DNA of 64,000 nucleotides from Actinomyces timonensis DSM 23838 (GTDB lineage: Bacteria; Actinomycetota; Actinomycetes; Actinomycetales; Actinomycetaceae), in the NCBI RefSeq assembly GCF_000295095.1, contig NZ_JH806633.1, positions 345,235 to 409,234 of the forward strand, in the 5' to 3' direction. The position numbers were made by a program, and so were the translations under genes. The first letter of the stretch is position 1, and every line of letters starts with the position of its first letter. Below the pieces are notes generated by a model that saw only the letters and a list, made by a program, of their open reading frames with translations, was not told the DNA's origin and ran no database searches. This document shows positions 44,447-52,764 of the stretch, piece by piece.

Positions 44447-45677
44447 CCCTGCCCTTCGGGACCACGGTGATACCGGACTCGGTAACGGTGAAGCCGCGCT
44501 CCAGGTCGTGCTCGCGATCGATGCCGACCATCGCGCCCTCCTCGATCACCACGTGCTTGTCGAGGATCGCGCGGTTGACCACCGTGTTCCGCCCGATCTG
44601 CGCCCCGTCCATGACCACGGAGGAACGCACGGAGGACCACGAGTTCACGCGCACCGACGGTGAGAGCACCGAGGAGATCACCTCTCCGCCCGAGACGATG
44701 ACCCCGGGGGAGACGATCGAGTCGACGGCGTGCCCCAGGCGCTCGTGGTGCCCGTAGACGAACTTGGCCGGCGGCATCGAGGCGTCGTAGCCCGCGTACA
44801 GGGGCCAGCGGTCGTTGTACAGGTTGAACACGGGGCTGACGCTGATGAGGTCCTGGTGGGCCTCGTAGAACGCGTCCACCGTCCCGACGTCGCGCCAGTA
44901 GCTGTGGTCGCGCTCGGTGGCCCCCGGGACGTCGTTGTCCTTGAAGTCGTAGACCCCGGCCTCGCCCCGCGAGACGAACCACGGCACGATGTTGCCGCCC
45001 ATGTCGTGCTTGGAGGACTCGTCGGCGGCGTCGGCGGTGACCGCCTCCAGGAGCGCGTCCGCGTTCATGATGTAGTTCCCCATCGAGGCGAGGATCTCGT
45101 CGGGGGAGTCCGGCAGGCCGGGGGTGTCCTTCGGCTTCTCCACGAAGGCCTTGATGACGCCGCGGTTGGCGGGGTCGGACTCGATGACGCCGAACTGGTC
45201 CGCCAGGGATCGCGGCTGGCGGATGCCCGCGACGGTGCAGGGCAGGCCCGAGGCGATGTGGTGGTCCAGCATCTGGGAGAAGTCCATGCGGTAGATGTTG
45301 TCCGCGCCGGTGATGACCACGTAGTCCGGCCGCTCGTCGTCGAGCAGGTTGAGGGACTGGTAGATCGCGTCCGCCGAGCCGAGGAACCAGTGCTTGCCCA
45401 CGCGCTGCTGCGCCGGCACGGGGGCGATGTAGTTGCCCAGCATGTTGGACAGGCGCCAGGTCTTGGCGATGTGCCGGTCCAGCGAGTGCGACTTGTACTG
45501 GGTCAGCACGACGACCTTGAGGAAGCCGCTGTTGATCATGTTGGACAAGGAGAAGTCGATGAGCCGGTAGATCCCGCCGAAGGGCACGGCGGGCTTGGCC
45601 CGATCAACGGTCAGGGGCATGAGGCGCTTGCCTTCACCGCCGGCGAGGATGATTGCGAGGACACGAGGGGAAGCCAT
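44433..45677 (-). CDS. glgC: Glucose-1-phosphate adenylyltransferase
   Basis: GlgC makes ADP-glucose for glycogen synthesis. The 414-aa protein begins [20 protein letters not shown] and shows [19 protein letters not shown], the ADP-Glc site NWFLG-type ([16 protein letters not shown]), GADNIYRMD and a C-terminal left-handed beta-helix ([20 protein letters not shown]). ATG 45677 lies exactly 6 nt after TAGGGT on the minus strand and lacks a ribosome-binding site, so it is probably leaderless. It is divergent from glgA and overlaps serB downstream. Confidence 0.96.
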   Translation of the reverse strand: MASPRVLAIILAGGEGKRLMPLTVDRAKPAVPFGGIYRLIDFSLSNMINSGFLKVVVLTQYKSHSLDRHIAKTWRLSNMLGNYIAPVPAQQRVGKHWFLGSADAIYQSLNLLDDERPDYVVITGADNIYRMDFSQMLDHHIASGLPCTVAGIRQPRSLADQFGVIESDPANRGVIKAFVEKPKDTPGLPDSPDEILASMGNYIMNADALLEAVTADAADESSKHDMGGNIVPWFVSRGEAGVYDFKDNDVPGATERDHSYWRDVGTVDAFYEAHQDLISVSPVFNLYNDRWPLYAGYDASMPPAKFVYGHHERLGHAVDSIVSPGVIVSGGEVISSVLSPSVRVNSWSSVRSSVVMDGAQIGRNTVVNRAILDKHVVIEEGAMVGIDREHDLERGFTVTESGITVVPKGRVVTR

Positions 45678-45683
45678 GAGGCC

Positions 45684-45689
45684 ACCCTA
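45684..45689 (-). promoter_or_regulatory. -10 box of a probably leaderless glgC transcript
   Basis: On the minus strand TAGGGT (45689-45684), 6 nt (GGCCTC), then the glgC ATG at 45677. Confidence 0.5.
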
Positions 45690-45887
45690 CGGTGATCGAG
45701 GCCACTCATGCGACCGGTTTGGGGATGCGGATTGACATCTGATCTCGTCGGGCGGCGGGGGAGAAGGGCCGAAACCCCGGCGGCGCGCCGTCGGCTCCCG
45801 CTACCGTTGCACTGAGGCCCGCATCACGGCCGACGGCGCCCTGGCCCGCAGGGCGACCCCGAACGCGCAGCCGAGGAGGCACAGGCA

Positions 45888-47126
45888 ATGGCGTCACTGA
45901 GAGTCGATCTGCTCACCAAGGAGTACCCGCCGTTCATCTATGGGGGCGCCGGCGTCCACGTCAACGAGCTCGCGCGCGTCCTGCGCCCCCTGGCCGACGT
46001 GCGCGTCCACGCCTTCGGGGGGCCCCGCGAGCCCGGCACCGAGGGGGCCGACGACGGCGTCACCGGCTACCCGGAGATCGCCGAGCTGGAGGGGGCGAAC
46101 GCGGCGCTGCGCACCTTCGGCGTCGACCTGGAGATGGCCGCCGGCTGCGAGGGCGCCGACATCGTCCACTCCCACACCTGGTACGCCAACCTCGCCGGCC
46201 ACCTCGCCTCTCTCCTCCACGGCGCCCCGCACGTCATCTCAGCCCACTCCCTGGAGCCCCTGCGCCCCTGGAAGGCCGAGCAGCTCGGCGGCGGCTACGC
46301 CCTGTCCTCCTGGGCCGAGCGCACCGCCTACGAGGCCGCCGCCGGCGTCATCGCCGTGTCCAACGGGATGCGCGCGGACATCCTGCGCTCCTACCCGGCC
46401 ATCGACCCCGAGCGGGTCAAGGTGGTCCACAACGGCATCGACCTCGACGCCTGGCAGCGCCCCACCGGCCCCGAGGCCGACGCCGCCTCCGCCGCCACCC
46501 TGGAGCGGCTGGGTATCGACCCCTCGCGGCCCACGGTCGTGTTCGTCGGGCGCATCACCCGCCAGAAGGGCCTGCCCTACCTGCTGCGCGCCTGCGAGCT
46601 CCTGCCCGCCGAGGTCCAGGTGGTCCTGTGCGCCGGCGCTCCCGACACCGCCGAGATCAAGGCGGAGGTCGAGGGCCTCGTGGCCGGCCTGCGCGAGAAG
46701 CGCACCGGCGTGGTGTGGATCGAGGAGATGCTGCCGCGCCCCGAGCTCATCGCCGTGCTGTCCGCCTCCGACGTCTTCGTGTGCCCGAGCGTCTACGAGC
46801 CCCTGGGCATCGTCAACCTCGAGGCCATGGCCTGCGGCCTGCCCGTCGTCGGCTCGGCCACGGGCGGCATCCCGGACGTCATCGTCGACGGCGCCACCGG
46901 CCTCCTCGTCCCCATCGAGCAGGTCACTGACGGCACCGGCACGCCCGTGGAGCCCGAGACCTTCATCCACGACCTCGCCGAGCGCCTTGCCTCGCTCGTC
47001 ATGGACGAGGCCCTGGCCCGTCGCATGGGCCAGGCGGCTCGCACCCGTGTGGAGGAGCACTTCTCCTGGGAGGCGATCGCCCAGCGCACGATGGAGGTCT
47101 ACCGCTGGGTGCTCGACCGCGGCTGA
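45888..47126 (+). CDS. glgA: Glycogen synthase / maltose-1-phosphate synthase (GT4)
   Basis: The 412-aa glycosyltransferase has LLTKEYPPFIYGGAGVHVNE at its start, HSHTWYANLAGHLASLL, ISAHSLEPLRPWKAEQLGGG, VFVGRITRQKGLPYLL and the donor site VCPSVYEPLGIVNLEAMACG. This is the actinobacterial GlgA form. In Mycobacterium the orthologue next to glgC (Rv1212c, GlgM) makes alpha-maltose-1-phosphate from ADP-glucose rather than elongating glycogen, so the product may be GlgM. AGGAGG precedes ATG 45888. The 210-bp space to glgC holds both promoters. Confidence 0.92.
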   Translation: MASLRVDLLTKEYPPFIYGGAGVHVNELARVLRPLADVRVHAFGGPREPGTEGADDGVTGYPEIAELEGANAALRTFGVDLEMAAGCEGADIVHSHTWYANLAGHLASLLHGAPHVISAHSLEPLRPWKAEQLGGGYALSSWAERTAYEAAAGVIAVSNGMRADILRSYPAIDPERVKVVHNGIDLDAWQRPTGPEADAASAATLERLGIDPSRPTVVFVGRITRQKGLPYLLRACELLPAEVQVVLCAGAPDTAEIKAEVEGLVAGLREKRTGVVWIEEMLPRPELIAVLSASDVFVCPSVYEPLGIVNLEAMACGLPVVGSATGGIPDVIVDGATGLLVPIEQVTDGTGTPVEPETFIHDLAERLASLVMDEALARRMGQAARTRVEEHFSWEAIAQRTMEVYRWVLDRG

Positions 47127-47230
47127 GCTCACTGGGCCAGCCGGGTCCCGCCGGGAGCACCGCCGCCACGGCGCCGCGCGCAGCCGCGACGGCGCCATGG
47201 TGACGATGGCGCTCCCGCGGCGGGCTGGCC

Positions 47231-47983
47231 TCAGCGCGCCTGGGCCCACCAATCCGTCGCCGCGGCCACGCCCCGGCGCGCGGTGTCGCGCAGGGGGCGC
47301 AGGACCCGCGCCCTCCGCTCGGCCTGGAGGGCCGTGGCCGCCGCGCCGTCGTCGTCGAGCGCGATCTCGCAGATGCCCAGCAGGCGCAGCGAGCGCTCCA
47401 GGAGTTCGCGGCGCCGCTGGTCCAGCCCCGGTGGCAGGAGTCGCGGGTCGGCGACGGCGGTGATGAGGTCCGTCAGATCGTCGGCCAATTCGGGACGCTC
47501 CCGGGCCAGGTCCAGCTCGGTGAGTGCCTCGATCGCCTCCTCCATCGCGGCGTGGACCTGGGCGCGCGCATGGGCGGCGTCGAAGGGCGGCACGGCCGCG
47601 GCGGGTTCCCCGCTCTGGGTGGTCTGATCGACGACCCGCCATACCCCGCTCGTGCCGGAGGCCTCGGGGACGAGCAGGCAGGTCCGTCTGAAAGCGCTGA
47701 GGGCGCTGCTCTCGCCCGCGGTCTGGACAAGCACCGCCTCACCGGCGTCGAGCGCCGAGCCCAGTCCCGGCAGGGGATCGGAGGGGCTGGGGAGGACTGC
47801 GGCCACCCGCCCGGGCCGCCCCATGAGCGTCATCCACTCCATGAGGGGCGTCTCGCCGTCGAGAGCCGGATCGAGGACGGTGTGGGCGCCGTCGGCCCCC
47901 TCGACGACGGCCGCGCCGCGCGAGGAGGGCACGGGCAGCCACAGCGCGAGCAGGATCGAGGGGTGAAGGTCGAGGTCAGTCAC
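47231..47983 (-). CDS. Conserved actinobacterial protein of unknown function
   Basis: The 250-aa product from GTG 47983 starts MTDLDLHPSILLALWLPVPS. It appears soluble. The N-terminal half is mixed alpha/beta (WMTLMGRPGRVAAVLPSPSD, AGEAVLVQTAGESSALSAFR), and the C-terminal half is helical and acidic (MEEAIEALTELDLARERPEL), ending ATDWWAQAR. I recognise no catalytic motif. The start is chosen because TAGGGT lies 7 nt upstream on the minus strand; the longer frame to 48121 runs into the promoter of the next gene and is not credible. Confidence 0.7.
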   Translation of the reverse strand: MTDLDLHPSILLALWLPVPSSRGAAVVEGADGAHTVLDPALDGETPLMEWMTLMGRPGRVAAVLPSPSDPLPGLGSALDAGEAVLVQTAGESSALSAFRRTCLLVPEASGTSGVWRVVDQTTQSGEPAAAVPPFDAAHARAQVHAAMEEAIEALTELDLARERPELADDLTDLITAVADPRLLPPGLDQRRRELLERSLRLLGICEIALDDDGAAATALQAERRARVLRPLRDTARRGVAAATDWWAQAR

Positions 47984-47990
47984 GCTGCGC

Positions 47991-47996
47991 ACCCTA
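47991..47996 (-). promoter_or_regulatory. -10 box of a probably leaderless transcript
   Basis: TAGGGT on the minus strand (47996-47991), 7 nt, then GTG at 47983. Confidence 0.45.
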
Positions 47997-48123
47997 AACC
48001 GTTGGGAGCGCTGCGATCGCGAGGGCGCACCGCGCCGGTGGGACGTAAGATGTCTGCGCTCCCGTCCGTGCTGGACCGGCATCCCCACCGGCCTCCCACC
48101 CGGACAGTCTTTTGGAGGCACCG

Positions 48124-48879
48124 ATGCCCGCCGCCCCTGTTCCCACGCGTCGCTCCCGCTCCGCTCGACGGCCCCTGCTCCTCGCTGCGCTGCTCCTGCC
48201 CGCGGTCATCCCGTTGGCCGCCTGCGGGGCCGGCTCTGGATCGGCCGCCCCCGGTGAAGCGTCCTCGGCCCCCGCGACGGCGGGCGAGCAGGCCGCCACT
48301 GCCGCCACGAGCGCCGCGCCGGCGTCGCCAGTTTCCTCCGCGCTGCCGTCCGGCGCCGCGACCTCGAGCCCCCTGCCCTCGGCGGCGACCTCCTCCGCCG
48401 CGGCCGCCGTCGACCCCTTCGGCTACTCCTACCCGGGACTCGACGGCGTCGCCTTCCTCACCCCCAGCCAGAACATCGCCTGCGTCATCGGGCCGGTCTC
48501 CTTCCCCGACGTGCTCGGCTCCGACTCCGCGCGGGCGGTCGCCCCGCAGGCCTCCTGCGAGTTGGTGGACAGTCCCGACCTCCATGCCGAGGACCAGGAT
48601 GCCGATGGCTGCCCCACCGGGCCGCTGGTCAAGGGGATCATCCGCATCGGTGAGTCCGGCCCCTCCTACGGCGTGTGCAAGACCGACATCAACGGGATCA
48701 CCGCCTGGAAGCACGGGGGTGGCGCCATCACCAACTTCGACGCCTTCGGCTCGCTGGGCTACGGGCAGTCCGTGAGCGCGCACGGCTACACCTGCACGAG
48801 CGCGGAGGCAGGTGTGACGTGCCTGGACGGCTCCGGGCGCGGCTTCACCATCAGCAGGGAGGACTACACGCTCCACTGA
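48124..48879 (+). CDS. Putative lipoprotein of unknown function
   Basis: The 251-aa protein has a basic start (TRRSRSARR), a hydrophobic core and lipobox PLAACG with Cys34. A low-complexity Ala/Ser/Thr/Pro region of about 65 residues follows, a wall-spanning linker in style. The globular end begins GYSYPGLDGVAFLTPSQNIA and has six or so Cys residues (NIACVIG, ASCELVD, DGCPTGP, YGVCKTD, YTCTSAEAGVTCLD), likely paired as disulfides. This resembles actinobacterial secreted proteins of unknown function. ATG 48124 has GGAGG upstream, and a TAAGAT box lies about 75 bp before it. Confidence 0.82.
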   Translation: MPAAPVPTRRSRSARRPLLLAALLLPAVIPLAACGAGSGSAAPGEASSAPATAGEQAATAATSAAPASPVSSALPSGAATSSPLPSAATSSAAAAVDPFGYSYPGLDGVAFLTPSQNIACVIGPVSFPDVLGSDSARAVAPQASCELVDSPDLHAEDQDADGCPTGPLVKGIIRIGESGPSYGVCKTDINGITAWKHGGGAITNFDAFGSLGYGQSVSAHGYTCTSAEAGVTCLDGSGRGFTISREDYTLH

Positions 48880-48893
48880 GCGCGCTTCTTGAA

Positions 48894-48945
48894 TCTCGCG
48901 GTGCTGTTCGCCCGGTCTCGCCGTGCTGTTCGCCCGGTCTCGCGG
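48894..48945. repeat. 22-bp repeat family, locus B
   Basis: A partial unit (48894-48911), a full unit (48912-48933) identical to those at 26577-26620, and the first 10 bases of a third. It starts 15 bp after the lipoprotein stop. Confidence 0.8.
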
Positions 48946-49001
48946 AGAGATATGGGGAGGAGTTCGCGCGAGTGCCTGGGACTCAGATCACGCGGGCGGG
49001 A

Positions 49002-49007
49002 TAGGGT
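49002..49007 (+). promoter_or_regulatory. -10 box of a probably leaderless ABC ATPase transcript
   Basis: TAGGGT, 6 nt (TGTCCC), then ATG at 49014. Confidence 0.5.
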
Positions 49008-49013
49008 TGTCCC

Positions 49014-49820
<807 letters not shown>

Positions 49821-49940
49821 GCCGGGCCGCGCCCGAACCGGCCTTGAATCGGCCCCGATCCTCGTCCCGCTGCCCGCGCCATCGCCGTCATTCCCCATCA
49901 ACACAAGCCCCGGCCCCACCGGGCAGAAAGCGAGAGCACC

Positions 49941-50381
49941 ATGGAGTGGATCTGGTGGCTCGGCGCCGCCCTCATCCTGGCGATCGTCGAGACCCTCTCG
50001 GCCGACCTCACCTTCCTCATGCTCGCCGGGGGAGCGCTCGGCGGCATGATCGCCGCCCTCCTCGGGGCGCCCCTGTTCCTGCAGGTCATCGTGGCCGCCG
50101 GGGTCGCCAGCCTGCTGCTCCTCTCCGTCCGCCCCGCCCTCAAGCGGCGCATGTCCTCCTCCGCCCCCGAGATGCGCACCAATGCCGACGCCATCATCGG
50201 CTCCGCCGGGCGCGCCCTGACCGCCGTGGACACCCTGGGCGGTCGGGTCCGCCTGGGAGGCGCGGAGTGGAGCGCCCGCCTCGCCGAGGGCCAGGGCGCC
50301 GGCGCGCGCCTCGAGCCCGGCACCCCCATCACCGTCCTGTCGATCGACGGCGCCACCGCCGTCGTCGCCCCCACTGACTGA
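49941..50381 (+). CDS. NfeD family membrane protein
   Basis: The 146-aa short NfeD form has two or three membrane segments (WIWWLGAALILAIVETLSAD, APLFLQVIVAAGVASLLLLS) and a C-terminal OB-fold domain (NADAIIGSAGRALTAVDTLG, TPITVLSIDGATAVVAPTD). NfeD proteins pair with SPFH/stomatin proteins in membrane microdomains; the next gene, 66 nt on, is that partner. Confidence 0.9.
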   Translation: MEWIWWLGAALILAIVETLSADLTFLMLAGGALGGMIAALLGAPLFLQVIVAAGVASLLLLSVRPALKRRMSSSAPEMRTNADAIIGSAGRALTAVDTLGGRVRLGGAEWSARLAEGQGAGARLEPGTPITVLSIDGATAVVAPTD

Positions 50382-50447
50382 CCATGCCCATCCCGGGGCC
50401 CCGCCAGCCCTCGCGCGGCGGCCCCACCTACGGATCAAGGAGTTGAT

Positions 50448-51608
50448 ATGGAGACCGTCGTCCTCGTCATCCTCGGCCTCTTCGTGCTGCTCGTCCTCGT
50501 GGCGATCGTGCGAGCCGTGAGGATCGTCCCCCAGTCGTACGCGATCATCGTCGAGCGCCTGGGCAAGTTCCAGGCCGAGTACGGCGCCGGAATGCACCTG
50601 CTGGTGCCCTTCGTGGACCGCGTGCGCACCACCGTGGACCTGCGCGAGCAGGTCGTGTCCTTCCCGCCGCAGCCGGTCATCACCTCCGACAACCTCGTGG
50701 TGTCCATCGACTCGGTCATCTACTACCAGGTCAACGACCCCAAGCGCGCCACCTACGAGATCTCCAACTACCTCCAGGCGATCGAGCAGCTCACCGTCAC
50801 CACGCTGCGCAACGTCATCGGCGCCATGGACCTGGAGCAGACGCTGACCAGCCGCGACCAGATCAACGGCCAGCTGCGCGGCGTCCTTGACCAGGCCACC
50901 GGCCGCTGGGGCATCCGCGTGGGCAACGTGGAGCTGAAGTCCATCGACCCGCCCGCCTCCATCCAGGGCGCCATGGAGCAGCAGATGCGCGCCGAGCGCG
51001 ACCGCCGCGCCGCCATCCTCACGGCCGAGGGCGTCAAGCAGTCCCAGATCCTCACGGCCGAGGGCGACAAGCAGTCCGCGATCCTTCGGGCCGAGGGCCA
51101 GGCCCAGTCCGCGATCCTCAAGGCCCAGGGTGAGTCCCGCGCCATCCTCCAGGTCTTCGACGCCATCCACCGCGGCAACGCCGACCCCAAGCTGCTGGCC
51201 TACCAGTACCTGCAGACCCTGCCCAAGATCGCCAACGGCCAGTCCTCCAAGATGTGGGTGGTCCCCACGGAGTTCACCGCGGCGCTCAATGGCATCGCCG
51301 GGGCCCTGGGCGGCAAGGGCGGGGACAGCCCGTCGGCCGCCTTCGCCGGCGCGGGCGAGTCCGGTGACGTCCAGGTGAACCTGGCCGGCATGGAGACCGG
51401 CCTCGACATCGCCTCCGACCTGGCGGCCACGAACCTGCAGACCCCCGAGGAGGCCCTCGCCCAGGCCCGCGGCGAGGCGGCCTCCGCCTCGCAGGAGGCC
51501 GCTGAGGCGCCGCAGTCCACGGGCGGGGCGAGCCCGGCGGCCCCGTCCTTCCCGCCGTCGCGCGGCGGCGCGCACCGCCAGGAGCCCGAGCCCCCGCAGC
51601 AGGGGTGA
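50448..51608 (+). CDS. SPFH/band 7 (QmcA-like) membrane scaffold
   Basis: The 386-aa protein starts with one membrane helix (VVLVILGLFVLLVLVAIVRA) followed by the SPFH domain: RIVPQSYAIIVERLGKFQAE, PQPVITSDNLVVSIDSVIYY, LEQTLTSRDQINGQLRGVLD. A coiled coil with heptad-like repeats (ILTAEGVKQ, ILTAEGDKQSAILRAEGQAQ) drives oligomerization, and the Pro/Gly-rich tail is disordered. It probably forms a membrane cage with NfeD and a protease such as FtsH. AGGAG precedes ATG 50448. Confidence 0.93.
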   Translation: METVVLVILGLFVLLVLVAIVRAVRIVPQSYAIIVERLGKFQAEYGAGMHLLVPFVDRVRTTVDLREQVVSFPPQPVITSDNLVVSIDSVIYYQVNDPKRATYEISNYLQAIEQLTVTTLRNVIGAMDLEQTLTSRDQINGQLRGVLDQATGRWGIRVGNVELKSIDPPASIQGAMEQQMRAERDRRAAILTAEGVKQSQILTAEGDKQSAILRAEGQAQSAILKAQGESRAILQVFDAIHRGNADPKLLAYQYLQTLPKIANGQSSKMWVVPTEFTAALNGIAGALGGKGGDSPSAAFAGAGESGDVQVNLAGMETGLDIASDLAATNLQTPEEALAQARGEAASASQEAAEAPQSTGGASPAAPSFPPSRGGAHRQEPEPPQQG

Positions 51609-51629
51609 GGCGCGTCCCAAAACACGATC

Positions 51630-51685
51630 GCGCAACGGGGAGACATGGAATCGGCCGACCGGCCGTCCTAGTCTCCCCGTTGTGC
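51630..51685. terminator. Large hairpin after the nfeD-SPFH operon
   Basis: Arms 51630-51644 and 51671-51685 pair over 15 bp with one G-T wobble. The loop contains a second dyad, CGGCC-GACC-GGCCG. No T tract follows, so termination is inferred from the position 22 bp after the stop. Confidence 0.6.
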
Positions 51686-51752
51686 TGCCCGCCCCCTCGC
51701 ATTCCGCGCTCGACCCCGCCCCCTGCTCCTCTCCCCGGCAGGTGACCCGGCG

Positions 51753-52622
51753 ATGATCATCCCCATCGAGCACGGCGACGACGACCGCCTCGCCGACTAC
51801 ACCCGCCTGACCGACGTGGCCCTGCGGCGTCGGCTGGAGACCGAGCGCGGCCTCTACATGGCCGAGTCGACCAAGGTGATCGCCCGCGCCATCGAGGCCG
51901 GGCACGCGCCCCGCTCCTTCCTCATGGCGCCCCGCCACCTGGCCGAGACGGCGCCGCTCATCGCCGCGGCCACCGGCTGCCAGAGTGATCCCGAGGGCGG
52001 GCCCGTGCCCGTCTACGTGGCCGAGGAGTCCGTGCTGGAGTCCATCACCGGCTTCCACCTCCACCGGGGCGCCCTCGCCGCCATGAACCGTCCCGCCCTC
52101 GCCCCGGTCTCCGAGCTGCTCGCCGCGGCCCGCGGGGGAGAGGGGGCCCGGCGTGTGGCGATCCTGGAGGATCTCGTCGACCACACGAACGTGGGCGCGG
52201 CGTTCCGCTCGGCCGCGGCCCTGGGCATGGACGCGGTGCTCGTGACGCCGCGCTGCGCGGACCCCCTCTACCGGCGCAGCGTGCGGGTCTCCATGGGCAC
52301 GGTCTTCCAGGTGCCGTGGACGCGCATCGACCCGTGGCCCGCCCTCGACGACCTCCACGCCGCGGGCTTCACCGTGGCCGCCATGGCCCTGTCGGAGGAC
52401 TCGGTGAGCCTCGACGACTTCGCCGCCTCACCCGCCTGCGCCGCCCAGGGCTCCCGCGTGGCGCTCGTGCTCGGGACCGAGGGCGATGGATTGCGAGCGC
52501 GCACTGTGAGCGCCTGCGACGCCGTCGTCCGCATCCCCATGGCCGGGGGAGTGGACTCCCTCAATGTGGCCGCCGCGGCCGCCGTCGCCTTCTGGGAGCT
52601 GCGCCTCCCGGCGGATTCCTGA
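51753..52622 (+). CDS. TrmH/SpoU family RNA 2'-O-methyltransferase
   Basis: The 289-aa protein has an N-terminal L30e-like RNA-binding region (LETERGLYMAESTKVIARAI) and a C-terminal SPOUT knot. The three SpoU motifs are visible: ILEDLVDHTNVGAAFRSAAA, ALVLGTEGDGLRARTVSACD and RIPMAGGVDSLNVAAAAAVA. It methylates ribose of rRNA or tRNA; the target is unknown. The closest described group is TrmH/RlmB-like of Actinobacteria. It is convergent with the PTS gene, with a strong terminator between. Confidence 0.92.
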   Translation: MIIPIEHGDDDRLADYTRLTDVALRRRLETERGLYMAESTKVIARAIEAGHAPRSFLMAPRHLAETAPLIAAATGCQSDPEGGPVPVYVAEESVLESITGFHLHRGALAAMNRPALAPVSELLAAARGGEGARRVAILEDLVDHTNVGAAFRSAAALGMDAVLVTPRCADPLYRRSVRVSMGTVFQVPWTRIDPWPALDDLHAAGFTVAAMALSEDSVSLDDFAASPACAAQGSRVALVLGTEGDGLRARTVSACDAVVRIPMAGGVDSLNVAAAAAVAFWELRLPADS

Positions 52623-52690
52623 CGGGCCCGCGCCCCCGCCCCGCCCGACGGTTTTCCGGTCGCCCCGCGCTTCCCAGTGCCGCAGCACGA

Positions 52691-52729
52691 CTGAGGGCCG
52701 GTGCCCCACGGGGGAGCACCGGCCCTCAG
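52691..52729. terminator. Bidirectional terminator between the methyltransferase and PTS genes
   Basis: Perfect 14-bp stem (52691-52704 with 52716-52729, CTGAGGGCCGGTGC and its complement) and an 11-nt loop, placed between convergent stops at 52622 and 52765. Confidence 0.85.
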
Positions 52730-52764
52730 ATCCTGACTGCTTGGTCAGCCCTTGTCAGGCTCTG

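Noticed and set aside
45706-45897. 63-codon minus-strand frame between glgC and glgA
   Set aside because: It overlaps both promoter regions, has no domain and reads as low-complexity Pro/Arg/Ala sequence.
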